Source of the DNA: Bordetella parapertussis
GTDB taxonomy: Bacteria; Pseudomonadota; Gammaproteobacteria; Burkholderiales; Burkholderiaceae_C
Direction of reading: 5' to 3'
DNA length: 26,149 nt
Assembly: GCA_945882755.1 (NCBI GenBank)
Contig: CAMCWS010000020.1
Span: forward strand, 1-26,149
This document shows, piece by piece, positions 22,984 to 26,149 of the stretch. The notes under the pieces are model-generated. The model was given only the letters and a program-made list of their open reading frames with translations. It was not told where the DNA came from and ran no database searches. Each line of letters begins with the position of its first letter. Positions within the stretch are counted from its first letter, which is position 1. The position numbers and the translations under genes were made by a program.

Positions 22984-23252
22984 GCCGCCCCGATATCCCC
23001 AAATCTCCCGTGCCCATGCTGACCGAGGTGGTGCAGATCAACGGCAGCCTTCGCCCTGCGGTTTTGCCTTGGACGTCTACCCAAGAAACGGTGGACTCCG
23101 CGCTGGCTGGCTTGCCCGACCAAGAGCTTTTGGCGCAAAAGGTGATTGAGCGCGTTGAAATTCAACTCGCCGAGCTTTTGCCAGAGTTGTTAAGACAGTC
23201 TGTGGACGATGTGATCCGAGAGCATTTGGGCAATAACCCTAAGCCGCCTTGA
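22980..23252 (+). CDS. Small hypothetical protein downstream of holC
   Basis: The 90-residue protein starts at ATG 22980, overlapping the holC stop by 4 nt (ATGA), so it is translationally coupled. The frame is open further upstream inside holC but that part is a shadow. It has a proline-rich start (SRPDIPKSPVPMLTEVV) and an acidic helical second half (IERVEIQLAELLPELLRQSVDDVIREHL). It resembles a small partner protein, but I recognise no family. Its place behind holC hints at a replication-related or simply hitchhiking role. Confidence 0.75.
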   Translation: MSRPDIPKSPVPMLTEVVQINGSLRPAVLPWTSTQETVDSALAGLPDQELLAQKVIERVEIQLAELLPELLRQSVDDVIREHLGNNPKPP

Positions 23253-23325
23253 ATTTTTTGGCAGAAAAATTTCCCCCCTGTACTTTTAGGTTATCTTATG
23301 GTTTCTAATTTTTTGGAGATTCCAT

Positions 23326-24450
23326 ATGAAGCTTAAGTTAACAGTGGCCTTGGCCATGGGTGTCGCAACGACGATGAGCATGGCTCAAGAAGTCGTCAAA
23401 ATCGGTCACGTCGCCCCCCTCAGTGGCGCCATCGCCCACTTGGGTAAAGACAATGAATACGGCGCACGCTTGGCCATCGAAGAACTCAATGCCAAAGGTG
23501 TTTCCATCGGTGGCAAAAAAGTCAAGTTTGAGTTGCTGGCTGAAGACGATGCCGCTGATCCCAAGCAAGGCACTGCTGCAGCACAAAAATTGGTGGACTC
23601 CAAAGTCAATGGCGTCGTAGGTCATTTGAATTCAGGCACTTCTATTCCTGCTTCCAAAATCTACAGCGATGCAGGCATTCCCCAAATTTCCCCTTCCTCT
23701 ACCAACCCCAAATTCACACGCCAAGGCTATAAAACCACCTTCCGTGTGGTGGCTGATGATGTGCATCTGGGTGGCACGCTGGGCCGCTACGCTGTGAACG
23801 ACCTCAAAGGCAAGAGCATTGCCGTCATTGATGACCGTACTGCCTATGGTCAAGGTGTCGCTGATGAATTTGAAAAGGCGGCCAAAGCTGCTGGCGCGAC
23901 CATCGTAGGTCGTGAGTTCACCACCGACAAAGCCACTGACTTCACCGCCATCTTGACCACATTGAAAGGTAAAAAACCTGATGTCGTGTTCTTTGGCGGC
24001 ATGGACGCGGTTGCTGGACCCATGATCAAGCAGATGAAATCGCTGGGCTTGAGCCCCAAATTCGTCGGTGGCGATGGCATTTGTACCAACGAAATCATCA
24101 AGCTTGCAGGCGACGCCATTGGTAACAACCAAGTGTTTTGCGCTGAAGCCGGTGGTATTGAAGGCAAATCAAATGAGGCTTTTAAAGCCAAGTTCAAAAA
24201 ACGTTTCGACACAGATGTGCAAATTTATGCACCCTATGTGTATGACGCTGTCAATTTGATGGTCGATGCCATGGTCAAAGCCAATTCGTCCGACCCTGCC
24301 AAATACCTGCCTGTGCTGGCCAAAACCTCTGGCTACAAGGGTGTGACTGGCAACATCACATTTGATGAAAAAGGCGACATCAAAAATGGCGCTTTGACTT
24401 TGTTTACCTACAATGCCGGTAAACGCGAACAGATCAAAATTGTTCGTTAA
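23326..24450 (+). CDS. Periplasmic branched-chain amino-acid-type ABC binding protein
   Basis: This is a 374-residue type I periplasmic binding protein of the LivJ/LivK group. The signal peptide is residues 1–20 with cleavage after SMA; the mature part opens QEVVKIGHVAPLSGAIAHLG. Family motifs: EYGARLAIEELNAKG, VVGHLNSGTSIPAS, FRVVADDVHLGGTLGRYA, AYGQGVADEFEKA, DVVFFGGMDAVAGP and YAPYVYDAVNLM. The ligand is probably a branched-chain or related amino acid, but such proteins are numerous in Comamonadaceae and the true ligand is not deducible. TTTTTTGGAG provides a good ribosome site. No permease or ATPase genes are adjacent. Its stop shares the palindromic TTAA (24447–24450) with the convergent ppx gene. 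Confidence 0.9.
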   Translation: MKLKLTVALAMGVATTMSMAQEVVKIGHVAPLSGAIAHLGKDNEYGARLAIEELNAKGVSIGGKKVKFELLAEDDAADPKQGTAAAQKLVDSKVNGVVGHLNSGTSIPASKIYSDAGIPQISPSSTNPKFTRQGYKTTFRVVADDVHLGGTLGRYAVNDLKGKSIAVIDDRTAYGQGVADEFEKAAKAAGATIVGREFTTDKATDFTAILTTLKGKKPDVVFFGGMDAVAGPMIKQMKSLGLSPKFVGGDGICTNEIIKLAGDAIGNNQVFCAEAGGIEGKSNEAFKAKFKKRFDTDVQIYAPYVYDAVNLMVDAMVKANSSDPAKYLPVLAKTSGYKGVTGNITFDEKGDIKNGALTLFTYNAGKREQIKIVR

Positions 24451-25949
24451 GCCTGTTTGATCTGAAGTTCCCAGCTCGTCTTTTGCCACGCAAGGACTTC
24501 TTGCAGCAAAAGATGCTGGGATTGGGGGAACCGCTGAGGCCAAAGCGGTTCTATCAAAAGCTCAAATCGGTTGGTTTGTTTTTCTGACAGGCGAAGTTGC
24601 ATTTTTTTATAGTCAGGGTCTCGTCTGGCGTGGCACAAGATGACAGCCAATCGCAGACACATCAACTGGCAGGCAAAGCCCACATTGGTGAAATCAACGT
24701 CCAGTTTTCTAAGCTTTCCTTTGTGCCCCAACACCAGCAGACTCAAGCGGTGTAATTCGTACAGGGCAAAGCCAGGCGCATCGGTATTGTCCAAAATATA
24801 GGCACTGTGCTTGTGCGAATCGGTGTGGGATATTTGCGCACCAATCTCATGTAACTGAGCAGCCCAATCCAATTTTTTGGAAAGTCGTGGCCAGTCTTGT
24901 GCAGCTTCTTTGCCTGTTTCTAATTGGTGGAGAAAATAACCAGCAACTTTACTCACGCGTTTGGCCTGTTCGGTATCAACTTGAAAGGCTTTTTGCAATC
25001 CAGCCACCGTGACTGATCGGGTGTCTTTGGTTTCGTCTTCGCGTTCAATCAGGTCGTACAACAAGCCATGCCGCAAAGCACCCGGGGTCACCTGAAGCGC
25101 TTCAATTTTGAACAACTCCAGCACTGCGTATAAAACCGCCAAACCACCACCAATAACTGCGCGGCGATCTTCCTTGAGACCTTCCATGCGCAAACTGTCG
25201 ACGTGACCGACTCGGATCAGGTGGCGTTTGAGCCACTCCAACGACTCCAAAGTGATGGTTTGGTCTGACCAGCCTGCACTGCCCAGTACCTCGGCCACCG
25301 CACTGACGGTTCCCGACGAACCAAAGGCGGTATCCCAAGCTTTTCTGGGAAAGAACTCGACCGCTTCCTCTAAAACAGCCTTGGCCGCTATTTCTGCTTT
25401 GTGAAAGGCCGCTTGGGTGAACTCGCCATTGGCGAAGTATTTGAGACTGCTGGAAACACTCCCCAGTCTGTAGCTTTCCAGTTTGGAGGTTTCTTGTTTC
25501 ACCCCCAAAATGAACTCGGTCGACCTGCCGCCAATATCGATCACCAAGCGACGCTCATCGGTCTGGGGTAGAAAATGCGAAACACCTTGGTAAATCAACC
25601 GCGCTTCTTCTCGCCCTGACACCACCTCAATGGGAAAACCTAAAAGCTGATGGGCTTTATCCAAAAAAACATGCCTGTTTTTGGCTTCACGCAGCGTTTG
25701 GGTTGCCACCGCCCGGACCTCATTGGCCTTGAATCCGGCCAACCGTTCAGCAAATCGGGCCAAGCACTCCCAGCCGCGCTCCATGGCTTCGGTGCTCAGA
25801 TTGCGGTCTTCGTCCAAACCGCTGCCTTGTCGCACGGCTTCCTTGATGTACTCAGATCTTTGAATGAGGCCATGGCTATAGCGACAAATTTCTAGGCGAA
25901 AGCTGTTCGAGCCAAGGTCGACAGCTGCGAGCAGGGTTCCATTTTTCAT
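24447..25949 (-). CDS. ppx: Exopolyphosphatase / pppGpp phosphohydrolase (Ppx/GppA)
   Basis: The 500-residue protein has an N-terminal actin-like ASKHA fold with the phosphate-1 loop D11-L-G-S-N-S (AAVDLGSNSFRLEI), phosphate-2 LVIDIGGRSTEFILG and FGSSGTVSAVAEVLG. A C-terminal HD-like domain (about 310–500) includes QLHEIGAQISHTDSHKHSAYIL. It releases phosphate from polyphosphate ends; GppA activity on pppGpp is possible too, and the two are hard to separate by sequence. ATG 25949 has a weak ribosome site. A Pho box with a matching −10 lies about 80–110 nt upstream, pointing to phosphate control by PhoB. Confidence 0.93.
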   Translation of the reverse strand: MKNGTLLAAVDLGSNSFRLEICRYSHGLIQRSEYIKEAVRQGSGLDEDRNLSTEAMERGWECLARFAERLAGFKANEVRAVATQTLREAKNRHVFLDKAHQLLGFPIEVVSGREEARLIYQGVSHFLPQTDERRLVIDIGGRSTEFILGVKQETSKLESYRLGSVSSSLKYFANGEFTQAAFHKAEIAAKAVLEEAVEFFPRKAWDTAFGSSGTVSAVAEVLGSAGWSDQTITLESLEWLKRHLIRVGHVDSLRMEGLKEDRRAVIGGGLAVLYAVLELFKIEALQVTPGALRHGLLYDLIEREDETKDTRSVTVAGLQKAFQVDTEQAKRVSKVAGYFLHQLETGKEAAQDWPRLSKKLDWAAQLHEIGAQISHTDSHKHSAYILDNTDAPGFALYELHRLSLLVLGHKGKLRKLDVDFTNVGFACQLMCLRLAVILCHARRDPDYKKMQLRLSEKQTNRFELLIEPLWPQRFPQSQHLLLQEVLAWQKTSWELQIKQA

Positions 25950-26026
25950 GATTTCACGACAGGATGAATGCGGCTAAAAATTGCAAATGAGTATTTAATT
26001 ACTATCATATTTTCAGTAAATGCCTG

Positions 26027-26060
26027 ATTATGTGTCGAAAATATGACCAAAAAGTGACAA
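26027..26060 (-). promoter_or_regulatory. Pho box and −10 upstream of ppx
   Basis: Read on the minus strand, TTGTCAC (26060–26054), TTTT, TGGTCAT (26049–26043) is a two-repeat PhoB site: 7-bp direct repeats, 4-bp AT spacer, close to CTGTCAT-AAAT-CTGTCAC. Exactly 10 nt further is CATAAT (26032–26027), five of six matches to TATAAT. That is the standard spacing for a PhoB-activated promoter lacking a −35. It leaves a leader of about 70 nt before ppx. Confidence 0.65.
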
Positions 26061-26149
26061 TAAAAAGAAAGGACTTCAATTTCTTCAATTGAAAATCCAA
26101 TAAATTCGAAAAATTGTTAATCCATATGTATTTTAAGGTTTAACAAAAC
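26061..26149. other. AT-rich intergenic end of window
   Basis: No gene is seen. The stretch is very AT-rich with a short TTCAATTGAA palindrome near 26084–26093, and is probably the upstream region of a gene beyond the window. Confidence 0.4.

Overview
The window looks like a chromosomal segment from a betaproteobacterium, most likely Burkholderiales/Comamonadaceae of the Limnohabitans/Rhodoferax type. This rests on protein style and gene pairings (TauE–sulfite reductase, CysB, ArgA next to HrpA, lptF/lptG divergent from pepA–holC). No rRNA, tRNA, CRISPR, integrase or transposase was seen, and the genus is an inference.

Layout. (1) 1–2673, minus strand: tauE-type exporter followed 7 nt later by a siroheme nitrite/sulfite reductase that runs off the left edge, preceded by three copies of a TTTGGNTATA motif. 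(2) 2701–6591: FAD oxidoreductase (MnmC C-domain type) behind yggX, divergent dsbB, then a CYTH–CHAD protein and a small hypothetical. (3) 6607–8306: accessory genes on the minus strand: orphan ParA-type ATPase, an alpha/beta hydrolase that stops before its catalytic His, and a small His/Ala-rich protein. (4) 8396–10501: argA sits 3 nt downstream of vapC in a vapB–vapC–argA array. (5) 10526–14515: hrpA helicase, interrupted in two places by in-frame REP-type palindromic repeats read as VIASEAKQS-like peptides. (6) 14516–17370: a toxin–antitoxin-rich accessory stretch: higBA with a clear palindromic operator, an orphan FitA-type antitoxin, two AT-rich lipoprotein genes, and a HI0074-type protein whose partner nucleotidyltransferase is wrecked by an internal deletion. 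(7) 17416–20996, minus: cysB-type regulator, cbiX chelatase, lptG and lptF with overlapping or near-overlapping starts and stops. (8) 21022–25949: pepA–holC–small ORF, a branched-chain amino-acid type binding protein, and convergent ppx/gppA whose upstream region carries a well-placed Pho box.

How the genes fit together. Sulfur assimilation appears at both ends (reductase and exporter on the left; CysB regulator and siroheme-pathway chelatase on the right). Polyphosphate biology appears twice (CHAD domain protein; Ppx with a Pho box). Between hrpA and cysB the DNA is a landing zone for small selfish or addiction elements, several already decaying. I found no convincing new multi-gene defence or biosynthetic system. 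The most distinctive signals are the translated REP insertions in hrpA, the vapBC–argA fusion of transcription units, the Pho box–ppx arrangement, and the decayed or orphan toxin–antitoxin remnants.
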